From an uncultured Geobacter sp. (GTDB lineage Bacteria > Desulfobacterota > Desulfuromonadia > Geobacterales > Geobacteraceae): DNA of 64,000 nt. Made by a program: the position numbers and the translations under genes. Numbering within the stretch: the first letter of the stretch is position 1; every line of letters starts with the position of its first letter. Below the pieces are notes generated by a model. That model made no database searches and was not told the DNA's origin. It saw nothing but the letters and a program-made list of their open reading frames with translations. Location of the stretch: the NCBI GenBank assembly GCA_903915655.1, contig CAIWTU010000051.1:1-64000 (forward strand), in the 5' to 3' direction. This document shows positions 16,682 to 25,429 of the stretch, in pieces.

Positions 16682-17611
16682 ATGAGTATTCTTGTGGTTG
16701 GTTCGGTAGCTTTTGATTCCATTGAAACTCCGTTCGGCAGGGTGGAGAATGTGCTGGGTGGTTCAGCAACCTATTTCTCAACCGCTGCAAGTTTTTTTGC
16801 CGACGTTAATCTGGTGGCGGTGGTCGGGGATGATTTTCCTCAGCAACATCTCGATTTTCTTCGGTCGAGGGAGATAGATCTGCGTGGACTGACAAGGAGT
16901 TCAGGGAAGACCTTTCACTGGAAGGGAAAGTATGGTTACGATCTCAATGAGGCCCAGACCTTGGAGACCCACCTCAACGTATTCGAGACTTTCAAGCCTC
17001 AAATCCCCTCAGCCTATGCCGACTCAGACTATCTGTTCCTCGCGAACATTGATCCCGATCTTCAGATGGATGTCATGCGCCAGGTCAAAAGTCCGAAAAT
17101 CATCGCTAGCGATACCATGAACTACTGGATATCTTCCAAGCCGGACTCTTTGAAGAAGGTTATCGGGGAGGTGGATATTCTAATCATTAACGACGCTGAG
17201 GTGCGACAGCTTTCCCAGGAGCCGAATCTGGTGAAGGGTGCGAAGAAGATTCTGGAAACCGGATTGAAAAACCTGATTGTGAAACGTGGCGAATATGGGG
17301 TCCTGATGTTTACCAAAACCTCGATCTTTGCTGCACCGGCATACCCGCTGGAAGAGGTATTCGATCCTACCGGGGCAGGTGACACTTTTGCAGGGGGATT
17401 CATGGGATATCTTGCAAATACCGGGGATACTTCCGAGGCAGGGATCAGGCAGGCAATTATTTTCGGCAGTGTAATGGCTTCGTTCAATGTGGAAGACTTC
17501 AGCCTGGATCGTCTGAAAAGGCTCAGCTACGGGGAAATAGAAGAGCGTTACCGTAGTTTGAAGGCAATGACTCATTTTGAGGGCCTTCCGGCAATGGAGA
17601 GTCCCCTGTAG
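16682..17611 (+). CDS. PfkB-family sugar or nucleoside kinase
   Basis: It belongs to the ribokinase/PfkB fold: an N-terminal di-glycine motif in ENVLGGSATYFSTAAS, a substrate-binding stretch VVGDDFPQQHLDFL and the ATP/anion-hole motif DPTGAGDTFAGGFMGYL near residue 230, whose aspartate is the catalytic base. At 309 residues it has the usual length. It sits 22 bases after mtnP, with GGGGAGATAATGAG providing the ribosome site. This suggests a role in salvage of a nucleoside or a sugar released by phosphorolysis, though a pure sugar kinase cannot be excluded. Gene order alone does not fix the substrate. A TPR lipoprotein gene follows after 55 bases. Confidence 0.9.
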   Translation: MSILVVGSVAFDSIETPFGRVENVLGGSATYFSTAASFFADVNLVAVVGDDFPQQHLDFLRSREIDLRGLTRSSGKTFHWKGKYGYDLNEAQTLETHLNVFETFKPQIPSAYADSDYLFLANIDPDLQMDVMRQVKSPKIIASDTMNYWISSKPDSLKKVIGEVDILIINDAEVRQLSQEPNLVKGAKKILETGLKNLIVKRGEYGVLMFTKTSIFAAPAYPLEEVFDPTGAGDTFAGGFMGYLANTGDTSEAGIRQAIIFGSVMASFNVEDFSLDRLKRLSYGEIEERYRSLKAMTHFEGLPAMESPL

Positions 17612-17666
17612 TACCCATCAGGATAGTTTACCGACAGTTCCTTGCGAAGTACAAAAAGGTTATAAT

Positions 17667-18410
17667 ATGAAGTATTTTCTCCTGATTTCTTTCCTGGCAG
17701 CGGCTCTGATTTCAGCTTGCGCCACGGTCGAAACCGATAGCAAGCAGGCCTCCTATCACTATCAGATGGGCCTTTCTTATCTCGGTGAGCAGAATATTAC
17801 CAGCGCGCTTATTGAGCTTACCGAAGCGGAAAAGAGGATGCCCGACGATCCTCTCCTTTTGAATTCCCTTGGTCTGGCATATTACAAGAAGGGCAAATAC
17901 GACCTGGCAGAACAGAAATTTCTGAAAGCGATATCTTTGAAACAGAATTTTTCGGAAGCCAAGAACAACCTCGGTCTTGACTATATGGCGATGAAACGAT
18001 GGGATGATGCCTTTCTCCTCTTTAAGCAGGTAAGTGAAGACATCTTCTACCCGGACCAGGAGACCGCCACAATAAACATGGCGCGAGCCTTATACTACAA
18101 GGGTGATCTCGATAAGGCGCTGACGATCCTCCGTACAGTCGTAGCGGGGAGTCCGCGGAATCCTGTTGCCAGGCTGGATCTCGGCCGGGTTTATTTTGCC
18201 GCCGGGAAAACAGATCTGGCCGTTGAGCAATATAAAAAGTCGATAGCGCTGCAGGCAAACTACGCGGTTGCTTATTATCACCTCGGTCTGGCTTATATGA
18301 AGAGCAAAGATACCGCTGCGGCGGCATCGGCCTTTAAAGAAGTGCTCCGGATCGTTCCGGATTCGGAGATTGGCCAGCTTTCCAGGGAACATCTGGAAAT
18401 GCTGAAATGA
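17667..18410 (+). CDS. TPR-repeat lipoprotein, PilF/PilW-like
   Basis: The 247-residue protein has a lipoprotein signal (lipobox LISAC at ~15-19) followed by consecutive tetratricopeptide repeats: YHYQMGLSYLGEQN, PLLLNSLGLAYYKKGKYD, SEAKNNLGLDYMAMKRWD, TINMARALYYKGDLDKA, PVARLDLGRVYFAAGKTD and AVAYYHLGLAYMKSKDTA. This is the layout of PilF/PilW, an outer-membrane lipoprotein that helps PilQ secretins assemble in type IV pili. No other pilus gene is adjacent, so a general scaffold role is possible. The ATG at 17667 has AAAAAGGTTATAAT upstream. It precedes a RodZ-like gene by 9 bases, an arrangement also known from pilF-rodZ pairs in gammaproteobacteria. Confidence 0.9.
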   Translation: MKYFLLISFLAAALISACATVETDSKQASYHYQMGLSYLGEQNITSALIELTEAEKRMPDDPLLLNSLGLAYYKKGKYDLAEQKFLKAISLKQNFSEAKNNLGLDYMAMKRWDDAFLLFKQVSEDIFYPDQETATINMARALYYKGDLDKALTILRTVVAGSPRNPVARLDLGRVYFAAGKTDLAVEQYKKSIALQANYAVAYYHLGLAYMKSKDTAAAASAFKEVLRIVPDSEIGQLSREHLEMLK

Positions 18411-18419
18411 GAGAGTAAA

Positions 18420-19262
18420 TTGACTTTGCTATCAACGGTCAGTGCAGAAGAGAAATCGGTCGGGGCTGTATTAAGGGAGGCGCGGGAGGTTCGGGGCTTA
18501 TCCCTTGCGGACGTCGCCAGAATAACGCGGATTGGTGAGAGGTATCTTCTGGCCCTGGAGGAAGAGCTGTTTGACAAGCTCCCGAGCAGAGCGTATGTCA
18601 GGGGATTTCTTCGCCTCTACGCCAATTGTCTCAGCCTCTCCGAGAAGGATATAATTGCTCTCTATGAGAAAACAGAGGCCGGAACTGATTGCCAAACAGA
18701 AGACCACTCACCTGACCCTGATCCTCTGAAGAGGGGGAGGTCAAACTCCAGAACTGGCAGAAAAAACTGGTATCTGCTGGCGTTCCTTCTATTCGCCGCC
18801 GTTTCGGTCTACAGTATTATGCAGGAGTCGCCCGACAGAGATATCCGGCCTGTGGTTCGGGCTATCTCTCTCCCCGGTACCACAAAGAGTGCCGCACCCA
18901 TATCTCCCTCTCCACGCTCCGCGCTGCCTCAGTTGAATGTAACAAAGCAAGAAATCCCGGAATCTCTGCCGGAGACGAAAGTTCCGGGAAAGATGGATTC
19001 CGGTTTTCAATCACAAAAAGGGATAGTGTTGAAAATAAGGGTTGTTGAAGATGGCTTGCTTGATATTGCGATCGACGATGCCGTTACCCATCACTACGAA
19101 TTAAAATCCGGGGACCAGATTGAGTGGAAAGGGGAAAAGGTTTTTATCCTGGATATCAGCAATGCAGCCGGAATTGAGGTTGAATTCAACGGAAAGGGAC
19201 TGAAACCTTTCGGCACTGCAGGCAAAGCTGCACATGTTGTATTAAAGGCTGAGGAGAACTGA
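18420..19262 (+). CDS. RodZ-like membrane helix-turn-helix protein
   Basis: The layout is that of RodZ, which links the actin-like MreB to the cell-wall machinery. A Cro/C1-type helix-turn-helix occupies ~15-80 (LREAREVRGLSLADVARIT, then SRAYVRGFLRLYANCL). A Gly/Ser/Lys-rich cytoplasmic linker comes next, then one membrane helix at ~120-136 (WYLLAFLLFAAVSVYSIM), a Pro/Ser-rich region and a C-terminal DUF4115-like domain at ~200-275 (LKIRVVEDGLLDIAIDDAV). It begins with TTG at 18420, with GAGAG a few bases before it. It lies 9 bases after the TPR lipoprotein gene and is almost certainly co-transcribed. mreB is not in this window. The name rodZ is withheld because only the domain layout was compared. 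Confidence 0.88.
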   Translation: MTLLSTVSAEEKSVGAVLREAREVRGLSLADVARITRIGERYLLALEEELFDKLPSRAYVRGFLRLYANCLSLSEKDIIALYEKTEAGTDCQTEDHSPDPDPLKRGRSNSRTGRKNWYLLAFLLFAAVSVYSIMQESPDRDIRPVVRAISLPGTTKSAAPISPSPRSALPQLNVTKQEIPESLPETKVPGKMDSGFQSQKGIVLKIRVVEDGLLDIAIDDAVTHHYELKSGDQIEWKGEKVFILDISNAAGIEVEFNGKGLKPFGTAGKAAHVVLKAEEN

Positions 19263-19358
19263 TCAGATTTATTTCGGCTCGAATCGCCGTCCTGCCTTGA
19301 CAGGGGGTATCCTCGTGCTACACTGAAGACGATTTCTTGTCTTACACGGGGATAACCA

Positions 19359-19739
19359 TTGAATAAGAACACAACGAAAATATTGATTGTGGATGATGAG
19401 GAAAATGCTCGGGTGGCCTTATCCCGATTGTTGATGAAGGAAGGTTTTCAGGTCGACAATGTTGCAAACGGTTATGATGCCCTGAATTTCCTGAGACAAC
19501 AATCGGTGCATGTAATAGTTACCGACATTAATATGCCTGAAATGGATGGCATCGCTTTTATGAGGGAATTAAGCAAGAGTCACCCCAGCGTGAATGTCAT
19601 CATGCTCACCGCCTATGGAGGGGTCGAGTCATACCTTGAAGCAATGAGCCTGGGGGCTTTTGAGTATATCAATAAACCGGTAAAGATTGACGAATTGAAG
19701 TTGATACTGAAAAAAATAATGAACGAGACGAGCCATTAA
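19359..19739 (+). CDS. Single-domain response regulator
   Basis: The 126-residue protein is a receiver domain and nothing else: acidic residues D12/D13, phosphorylated aspartate D56 in VIVTDINMPEMDG, the threonine in VIMLTAYGG and the lysine in YINKPVKIDEL. It has no output domain, so it would signal by binding another protein or by taking part in a phosphorelay. It starts with TTG at 19359, preceded by GGGGAT. The next genes are a universal stress protein and a receiver-histidine kinase, which could be its partner. Its position is the only hint of a pathway. Confidence 0.92.
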   Translation: MNKNTTKILIVDDEENARVALSRLLMKEGFQVDNVANGYDALNFLRQQSVHVIVTDINMPEMDGIAFMRELSKSHPSVNVIMLTAYGGVESYLEAMSLGAFEYINKPVKIDELKLILKKIMNETSH

Positions 19740-19892
19740 CAGCATCTTGAAAAACGTGACGTGGAAGGGTGGGTGCAAATCAGACCGATAACAGCCGGTG
19801 ATTGGAGATGCAGCCTGCAATGAAGCGGGAGTACCCGTCAGAGCGTCTTTTCAAACCTCTGTTGACCTGATTGAGTCTCAAGGGGGGCAGTT

Positions 19893-20348
19893 ATGAAGAA
19901 CTTCAACAAGATACTTTACGCTACCGACTTTTCCGAAATATCCGAGCATGCTTTTGATTACGCCCTGACTTTAGCCGATAAATTCAGTGCTAGCCTCATT
20001 ATCATGCATGTAATAAATGAGCCGGTAGACCTGCGTGGCTTCTACGTGCCAAATATATCATTTGAAACGATGGAAAATGAAATTGCTCTCGGTGCGGAAA
20101 AGATGATGGAAAGGTTTTGCAGCAAAAAACTGGAAAATGTTGCCCATTACGAAAAATACACCGTTCTGGGTGTCCCTTATGATGAAATATTGAAAAAGGC
20201 CGTTGAGGAAAAAGTCGATCTTATCGTCATCGGGACTCACGGCCGAGCCGGGATTGACCATTTTCTGTTCGGAAGTACTGCTGAGAGAGTTGTCAGAAAA
20301 GCCGCCTGTCCCGTGATGACTGTGAGGCCACCTTCCACCGGTCAGTAA
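19893..20348 (+). CDS. Universal stress protein, UspA family
   Basis: This 151-residue UspA-domain protein starts with NKILYATDFSEISEHAFDYAL, which holds the conserved aspartate of the nucleotide pocket. It ends with the ATP-binding motif GTHGRAGIDHFLFGSTAERVV followed by ACPVMTVRP. Members of this family bind ATP or other nucleotides and protect cells during starvation and stress. The ATG at 19893 follows AAGGGGGGCAG. It lies 150 bases after the receiver-only gene, in a stretch where no other frame is supported. Transcription probably stops after the small element located downstream. Confidence 0.94.
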   Translation: MKNFNKILYATDFSEISEHAFDYALTLADKFSASLIIMHVINEPVDLRGFYVPNISFETMENEIALGAEKMMERFCSKKLENVAHYEKYTVLGVPYDEILKKAVEEKVDLIVIGTHGRAGIDHFLFGSTAERVVRKAACPVMTVRPPSTGQ

Positions 20349-20480
20349 TAGTTGGCCTCAACGAATCCAGGTTGCGGAATGACAGCAGGTTCCTTCGTGA
20401 GTAAAGGTGTTGAGGTCGTTGCGCCTGCTTCTTCGGTTCAATCCTGAACGGTACCGCGACAAGATGCTGTTTCTGGGTAA

Positions 20481-20621
20481 CTGCCGAGGCTCTTGCAAAA
20501 TGATTCTCCTCCCCGAAGGCCTCTATCGGGGATCCAGTCTTTTCAGTCAGTTAAAATCTAGATTCCGGCTAGAAGCCTGCCGAAATGACAATTATTCCGA
20601 CTTTTGCAAGAGGCTCTGCCG
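20481..20621. mobile_element. Small non-coding element with terminal inverted repeats, copy 1
   Basis: The element spans 20487-20615. Its ends, AGGCTCTTGCAAAA and TTTTGCAAGAGGCT, are inverted repeats with one mismatch, and the six bases CTGCCG stand on both sides (20481-20486 and 20616-20621) as a target duplication. Internal hairpins are visible, for example around 20523-20541 and near the end. The second copy at 37226-37355 is in reverse orientation and differs at six of 129 aligned positions by hand count. It carries no protein-coding gene. A stretch that reads YRGSSLFSQLKS in one frame occurs in both copies only because the DNA is duplicated. It is best described as a MITE-like or REP-derived element. 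Confidence 0.85.
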
Positions 20622-20663
20622 TCTATTTGGCAGACAATTCATGCAAACAGAAAGAGTTACACG

Positions 20664-20690
20664 GAAGGGCAGCTTTGGCTGCCCTTCTTT
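20664..20690 (+). terminator. Intrinsic terminator
   Basis: A perfect 10-bp stem (20664-20673 with 20678-20687), TTTG loop and short T tail. It lies between the element and the kinase gene at 20758, and could end the universal stress protein transcript. Confidence 0.75.
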
Positions 20691-20757
20691 CATATTGAAG
20701 AGAAAGAATGATTGTTGTATCGTCAGCAGATAGGCATCGTTTCTGAGAGGGTTTATC

Positions 20758-21948
20758 ATGGACAATTCGCTGGAGAAAAGCACCATACTTATCGTCGATG
20801 ATGAAAAGATAAATCTTGACCTTATCTCCATTCTCTTGAGCAACCGGGGCTTCGGGACTCTGATTGCCTCCAGCGCAGAGGAAGGACTTGCCCTGATAGA
20901 AAGAGAGAAACCTGAACTTGCGATTATTGATTACATGATGCCGGGGATGGATGGGTTTGTCGCCCTTAAAGAGGTCAGGCGCCGGTTTCCGGATACCTAC
21001 GTGATAATGTTTACCGGGAAGGGGAGCGAAGAGATAGCGGTAGAGTTGATGAAGGCCGGAGCCTCTGACTATATTCTCAAGCCGTTTGTCAATAAAGATC
21101 TACTTGACAGGGTGCGGAAGGTTCTGACGATAAGAAAAGTGGAACTTGAAAACCGAGACCTGCTTCAGGAGCGGGAAAACCTTTTGCGGGAAATTGCGCT
21201 TTGGAACCGTGAGCTGGATAGAAGGGTCAAGGAAAAGTCAGAGGAGCTGAAAAGGGCGCAGGCAGAGATCATCCAGTCGGAAAAATTGTCATCCCTTGCT
21301 TTCTTTTCGGCAGGGATGGCCCATGAGATCAGAAACCCCCTGAATTCCATTTCCTTGTTTGTCCAACTCATCGAGAGTGGACTGGAAGACCCTGAGAAAA
21401 TAGAATATTCCGAGAAAATTTTCAAGGAGATTGCCCGGATAGACAGGATTCTCCGTAATCTGCTGGATTCAGTAAAGCGTCCCAGGTTTGAACTAAAAGA
21501 GGTCCGGATCGATCAGGTGATCAACAATACGCTGGACTTCCTGAAATCCCTTATAGAGATGCATAAGGTCGAAGTCAAGCGCGACTTCCGCCGGATCCCT
21601 CCTGCCATCCAGGCCGATCCCCTGGAAGTGGAGCAACTCTTCAGTAATCTTTTTGTGAACGCTATAGACGAAATGCATAATGGCGGAACCTTAAAGGTTT
21701 TTCTCGATCATGACAACAAGAATATCCAGATAAATATTTCTGATACTGGCAAGGGAATCCCTTTGGAAAATCTTGACAAAATTTTCGACCCCTTCTTTAC
21801 GACGAAAAAAATAGGGACCGGGCTCGGACTTTCAGTCGTCTTCCGGATCATCAAAACTTACAACGGGAATATAAAGGTCAGTAATGAGCATGGGAAAGGG
21901 GCTCTTTTTTGTGTCTCGTTGCCGTTATCCGATTCGAATCCTTTGTAG
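20758..21948 (+). CDS. Receiver-histidine kinase (receiver domain at the N-terminus)
   Basis: The 396-residue cytoplasmic protein begins with a receiver domain (1-125) with the phosphorylated aspartate D58 in LAIIDYMMPGMDG and the lysine in YILKPFV. A coiled coil at ~127-175 joins it to a kinase core: HisKA with H189 in GMAHEIRNPL, the N-box LFVNAIDEM, G1 box ISDTGKGIP, F box FDPFFTTK and G2 box GTGLGLSVV. There is no membrane segment, so it senses a signal through its receiver or through partners. The placing of the receiver before the kinase is the reverse of the usual hybrid kinase. The genes around it (a lone receiver upstream, another downstream, a stress protein) suggest a multistep phosphorelay. 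Confidence 0.95.
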   Translation: MDNSLEKSTILIVDDEKINLDLISILLSNRGFGTLIASSAEEGLALIEREKPELAIIDYMMPGMDGFVALKEVRRRFPDTYVIMFTGKGSEEIAVELMKAGASDYILKPFVNKDLLDRVRKVLTIRKVELENRDLLQERENLLREIALWNRELDRRVKEKSEELKRAQAEIIQSEKLSSLAFFSAGMAHEIRNPLNSISLFVQLIESGLEDPEKIEYSEKIFKEIARIDRILRNLLDSVKRPRFELKEVRIDQVINNTLDFLKSLIEMHKVEVKRDFRRIPPAIQADPLEVEQLFSNLFVNAIDEMHNGGTLKVFLDHDNKNIQINISDTGKGIPLENLDKIFDPFFTTKKIGTGLGLSVVFRIIKTYNGNIKVSNEHGKGALFCVSLPLSDSNPL

Positions 21949-22111
21949 TCCCCTTTATCCTTTTCTTTTCTGACATAGTATTGTACTATTTCCAAGTTCC
22001 AGGGCTTGGACCCAGGAGCTTGTCGGACCAGGGAACTGTTCTGTTGCGAGGAGCCTAAATCGGCCAGGATTTTTTATTTTCTCACAACGATTCCCTGACC
22101 CCGACACCCTC

Positions 22112-22567
22112 TTGGAGGTGTTTATCGAAACCTGCCGCGAAAAAATTCTCATTATTGACGACGACCCATTTTTTCGGAACCTGCTGTCAAGTACATTTCA
22201 GGAAAATGGCTTTAAGACAGCTACTGCCAATGACGGCATCGCAGGTATAAAGGCTTATCTTCATCATCAGCCCGATGTCGTTATTTCCGACCTGATCATG
22301 CCGAACTTGGGAGGTGTGAGTACCTGTATGGAGATATCTCGACTTGCGGGGGGGAGTCAGCCGATCATTATTATGATGACTTCAATGTTTAACGGCTCGC
22401 CCCATGAACACGTGGAGCCGGAAATGGGTGCCAGAATTCATATCCCTAAGACGACCAACCCTCTGGATGTCGTGATAATAGTTGAGCAACTGCTATACCG
22501 GAAACAGTTTCGTCAGAATTTATCTGAAACCGAACAGAGTAATACCTCAGATGACCCACAAAAATAA
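22112..22567 (+). CDS. Single-domain response regulator
   Basis: A receiver domain of ~140 residues: D16-D18 acidic cluster in ILIIDDDPFF, aspartate D60 in VVISDLIMPNLGG, a threonine in IIMMTSMF and the lysine in HIPKTTNPLD. It ends in a polar tail SETEQSNTSDDPQK. The start is unclear. TTG at 22112 and GTG at 22118 both overlap the GGAGG at 22114-22118, so neither is well placed relative to it. An ATC at 22124 is correctly spaced but is a rare start codon. The gene follows the receiver-histidine kinase by 163 bases and may belong to the same pathway, with the phosphate passed from kinase to receiver. Confidence 0.88.
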   Translation: MEVFIETCREKILIIDDDPFFRNLLSSTFQENGFKTATANDGIAGIKAYLHHQPDVVISDLIMPNLGGVSTCMEISRLAGGSQPIIIMMTSMFNGSPHEHVEPEMGARIHIPKTTNPLDVVIIVEQLLYRKQFRQNLSETEQSNTSDDPQK

Positions 22568-22615
22568 AACCTGAAATCGGATAGTTGAGTCCGGCCAGCG
22601 ACTCGTCTGGTTGAG

Positions 22616-24286
22616 ATGACTGTATGGAAAAAAGCACCCTTTCCGGACGGAAACTATAGTTTGAAGGTCCAAAAGGTTTTCCCCGTGCCGATACTGTTAC
22701 GAAACTTCGTTCTGGATTTCCGTGAAAGTGAAGATGCCGTCATGGAAAATGTGCGGCGTCATTTTTCCCTTAAAGGCGATGAAATCAAGGATTTTCGTAT
22801 TATCCGGAAAGCACTGGATGCGAGAAAGAAATCGTCGATCAAATTTGTCTATACCATCGAATTTGTTCTGGATGATGAAAAAGCTTTTCTGGAGAGATTT
22901 GCCACTGATCCTGACCTGCAATTGGTCCCTGCCCGCCCCAAACCGTCATTCCCTCGTTTTGCCAGCGACAGGAAAATTATTATTGCCGGCATGGGGCCGG
23001 CCGGGCTTTTTGCAGCGATAAGACTGTCCGAGTACGGGCTGACGGCTACTCTTGTTGAGCGGGGCAAACCCGTTGAAGAACGGTTGAAAGATGTTCAGTC
23101 GTTCTGGCGCGGTGGGACGCTTGATACCGAAAGCAATGTCCAGTTTGGCGAAGGGGGCGCCGGAACCTTTTCTGACGGAAAGCTTACAGCCAGAACGAAA
23201 GACAGGAACCTCGGCTATGTCCTGGAGAAACTTGTTCAGTTCGGTGCGCCACGGGAAATCCTTTATCTTTCAAAACCTCATATCGGGACCGACAGACTCC
23301 GGCGCGTCGTGCAGGAGATCCGGAAAAATCTCGAGACGCTCGGATTCGAGATTTGTTTCAGGCGCAAACTTACCGATCTTCTCTGCCGGGACGAAAGGCT
23401 TGCCGAAGTCGTGCTGAATGGGTGCGAAGTGCGTCCCTGTGATTTCCTCGTCCTGGCGCCGGGTCACAGTGCCCGCGATACATACGAGATGCTGCTCCGC
23501 CGCATGGTGCGGATGGAGCAGAAACCCTTCGCCGTAGGGCTTCGCGTTGAGCATCCCCAGGGGCTGATCGACCGGATCCAGTATGGGGTTTCCGACCGAC
23601 AACAGCTCCCATCTGCGGAATATGCCCTCGCATATTCCTGCCCGGGGACAAACCGCTCCGTCTATTCATTTTGCATGTGCCCGGGCGGGGTAGTTGTTGC
23701 AGGGGCTTCGGAACCCGGCATGCTTGTAACCAATGGAATGAGCAATTTTTTGCGGGATTCGTCATACGCAAACAGTGCACTGGTGGTTCCTGTCGGGGGG
23801 AAGGACTTCACGGGAGAATCCCCGCTCGCAGGCATGGAATTCCAGCGGATATGGGAAAGGAGGGCCTTTCTGGCGGGTGGCGGCGATTATTATGCGCCTG
23901 TCCAGAAACTGACTGCTTTTCTTGGGATACGCGGCACAAATGGAATCTCCGCAACTTACCGTCCAGGTGTCCGTGAAGCAATCCTTGATGAAGTCCTGCC
24001 GGATTACGTTCTGGAAACTATCCGGGACGGAATCCATCAATTTAACAGGAAGATGCGGGGTTTCATAACAGAAGAGGCAACTTTGACCGGTATCGAGACC
24101 AGAACTTCGGCTCCGGTCCGGATTGTTCGCGGTGAAGACCTGCAATCGGTAAACATGAGGGGCCTTTATCCCGCAGGAGAGGGGGCGGGATATGCCGGCG
24201 GCATCATGAGCGCCGCCCTGGATGGCATACGCGTGGCGGACGGAATAGCGATGCGGATAATGGAAGGCAAAAGGAGTATATTTTGA
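22616..24286 (+). CDS. FAD-dependent dehydrogenase (COG2509 type)
   Basis: The 556-residue protein has an N-terminal region of ~120 residues followed by a Rossmann dinucleotide-binding fold, GMGPAGLFAAIRLSEYG at ~125-141. Further motifs of this family are TESNVQFGEGGAGTFSDGKL, LAPGHSARDTYEML, a CPGTNRSVYSFCMCPGGVVV segment with paired cysteines and, near the end, GLYPAGEGAGYAGGIMSAALDG, the second FAD-binding stretch. It is a conserved uncharacterised oxidoreductase related to glucose-inhibited division protein and thiazole-type flavoproteins. The N-terminal extension may help bind substrate or partner. Its start is ATG at 22616 after TGGTTGAG, a weak site. It overlaps the next gene by four bases. 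Confidence 0.9.
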   Translation: MTVWKKAPFPDGNYSLKVQKVFPVPILLRNFVLDFRESEDAVMENVRRHFSLKGDEIKDFRIIRKALDARKKSSIKFVYTIEFVLDDEKAFLERFATDPDLQLVPARPKPSFPRFASDRKIIIAGMGPAGLFAAIRLSEYGLTATLVERGKPVEERLKDVQSFWRGGTLDTESNVQFGEGGAGTFSDGKLTARTKDRNLGYVLEKLVQFGAPREILYLSKPHIGTDRLRRVVQEIRKNLETLGFEICFRRKLTDLLCRDERLAEVVLNGCEVRPCDFLVLAPGHSARDTYEMLLRRMVRMEQKPFAVGLRVEHPQGLIDRIQYGVSDRQQLPSAEYALAYSCPGTNRSVYSFCMCPGGVVVAGASEPGMLVTNGMSNFLRDSSYANSALVVPVGGKDFTGESPLAGMEFQRIWERRAFLAGGGDYYAPVQKLTAFLGIRGTNGISATYRPGVREAILDEVLPDYVLETIRDGIHQFNRKMRGFITEEATLTGIETRTSAPVRIVRGEDLQSVNMRGLYPAGEGAGYAGGIMSAALDGIRVADGIAMRIMEGKRSIF

Positions 24287-25383
24287 GCAAGGTATTTGTC
24301 AGCAATATCAAAGATCGGGAGCAGGTCAATACGGTTTTTCTGGTTAAGGAAAAAATCATGGCCATGGCAAAAAACGGAAAGCCCTATATGACTCTCCATC
24401 TGATGGATAAAAGTGGCGATATTGAGGGGAGAATATGGGACAATGTCGATCTTATTTCCGGACAGTTTGAAAAGGATGATTTTGTTGCAATCCGCTCAAA
24501 GGCTTCAGTCTATTTGGGTAAAATGCAGCTTATCATTAACGACCTTGCCAAGGTGGCCGATGCCGACGTCCGCCTTACCGATTTCCTTCCAGAAGCAGAC
24601 CGGGATATGGAGGGGATGCTGTCAGAATTAGCTTTACTGGTGGCATCATGTTCAGACGAAAATCTTGCAAAGCTTCTTTCCGCTTTTTTTGATGACCCTT
24701 CTTTCATGTCGTTGTATCGAAACGCTCCGGCGGCCAAGGGTATGCACCATGTCTACCTTGGCGGGCTTCTCGAGCATTCCCTGGCGGTTGCACGGCTGAC
24801 GGAGCATATTGCCTTGCAGTATCCGGGGGTCAATAGGGATATCCTTGTAACAGGCGCCCTGCTCCATGATGTGGGAAAAGTCCGCGAGATGTCTTATCTC
24901 CGCTCTTTTGATTATACTGATGAGGGGAAACTCCTTGGACATATTACCATCGGTGTCGAGATGATACAGGAAAGAATTGCCGGAATTGCCGGGTTTCCTA
25001 ATGAATTGGCCATGCTCCTTAAGCATATGATTCTTTCCCATCATGGCCAATATGAATTCGGATCACCCAAACGCCCTAAAACAGTGGAGGCAACGATTCT
25101 GAATTATCTGGACGACCTGGATTCGAAGATCAACGGTATACGGACGCATATCAGAAAGGAGCCGGCTAATCATACCCGCTGGACGGCGTATCATCGGTTA
25201 TATGACCGCTACTTCTATAAGGAGACCTATCTCCCGGAAGAGGAGCGACAGGATACGGACGCCGATTACGTAACGGCAAGTCAGGAGCGGGAAGACCTCC
25301 CATCAGTCAAGGAGGCGGAGCGGAAGGGTTTTCATAACAGTCCCTTTGACAAGTTGCAGAACAAAAATCTGGATCTGTTCTAG
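24283..25383 (+). CDS. OB-fold/HD-domain phosphohydrolase (YhaM-like)
   Basis: Residues ~10-95 look like an OB-fold nucleic-acid-binding domain (GKPYMTLHLMDKSGDIEGRIWD). Residues ~150-290 hold an HD domain with metal ligands in LEHSLAVARLTEHIA, LLHDVGKV and the HH pair in MILSHHGQYEFG. This layout is that of YhaM, a 3'-5' exoribonuclease from Gram-positive bacteria, but the function of the deltaproteobacterial relatives is not proven. The TTG at 24283 is chosen because AAGGAGTAT precedes it. The start overlaps the stop codon of the upstream dehydrogenase, so the two genes are probably translationally coupled. Confidence 0.88.
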   Translation: MSKVFVSNIKDREQVNTVFLVKEKIMAMAKNGKPYMTLHLMDKSGDIEGRIWDNVDLISGQFEKDDFVAIRSKASVYLGKMQLIINDLAKVADADVRLTDFLPEADRDMEGMLSELALLVASCSDENLAKLLSAFFDDPSFMSLYRNAPAAKGMHHVYLGGLLEHSLAVARLTEHIALQYPGVNRDILVTGALLHDVGKVREMSYLRSFDYTDEGKLLGHITIGVEMIQERIAGIAGFPNELAMLLKHMILSHHGQYEFGSPKRPKTVEATILNYLDDLDSKINGIRTHIRKEPANHTRWTAYHRLYDRYFYKETYLPEEERQDTDADYVTASQEREDLPSVKEAERKGFHNSPFDKLQNKNLDLF

Positions 25384-25429
25384 TGCGCTTCTGCAGGCTA
25401 ATTACAGGGCTACAAGGAAAGGGTTGCAT

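Noticed and set aside
20407-20733. 108-codon frame through element copy 1, similar to a frame in copy 2
   Set aside because: The similarity is explained by the duplicated non-coding element. Neither frame has a ribosome site or conserved length.
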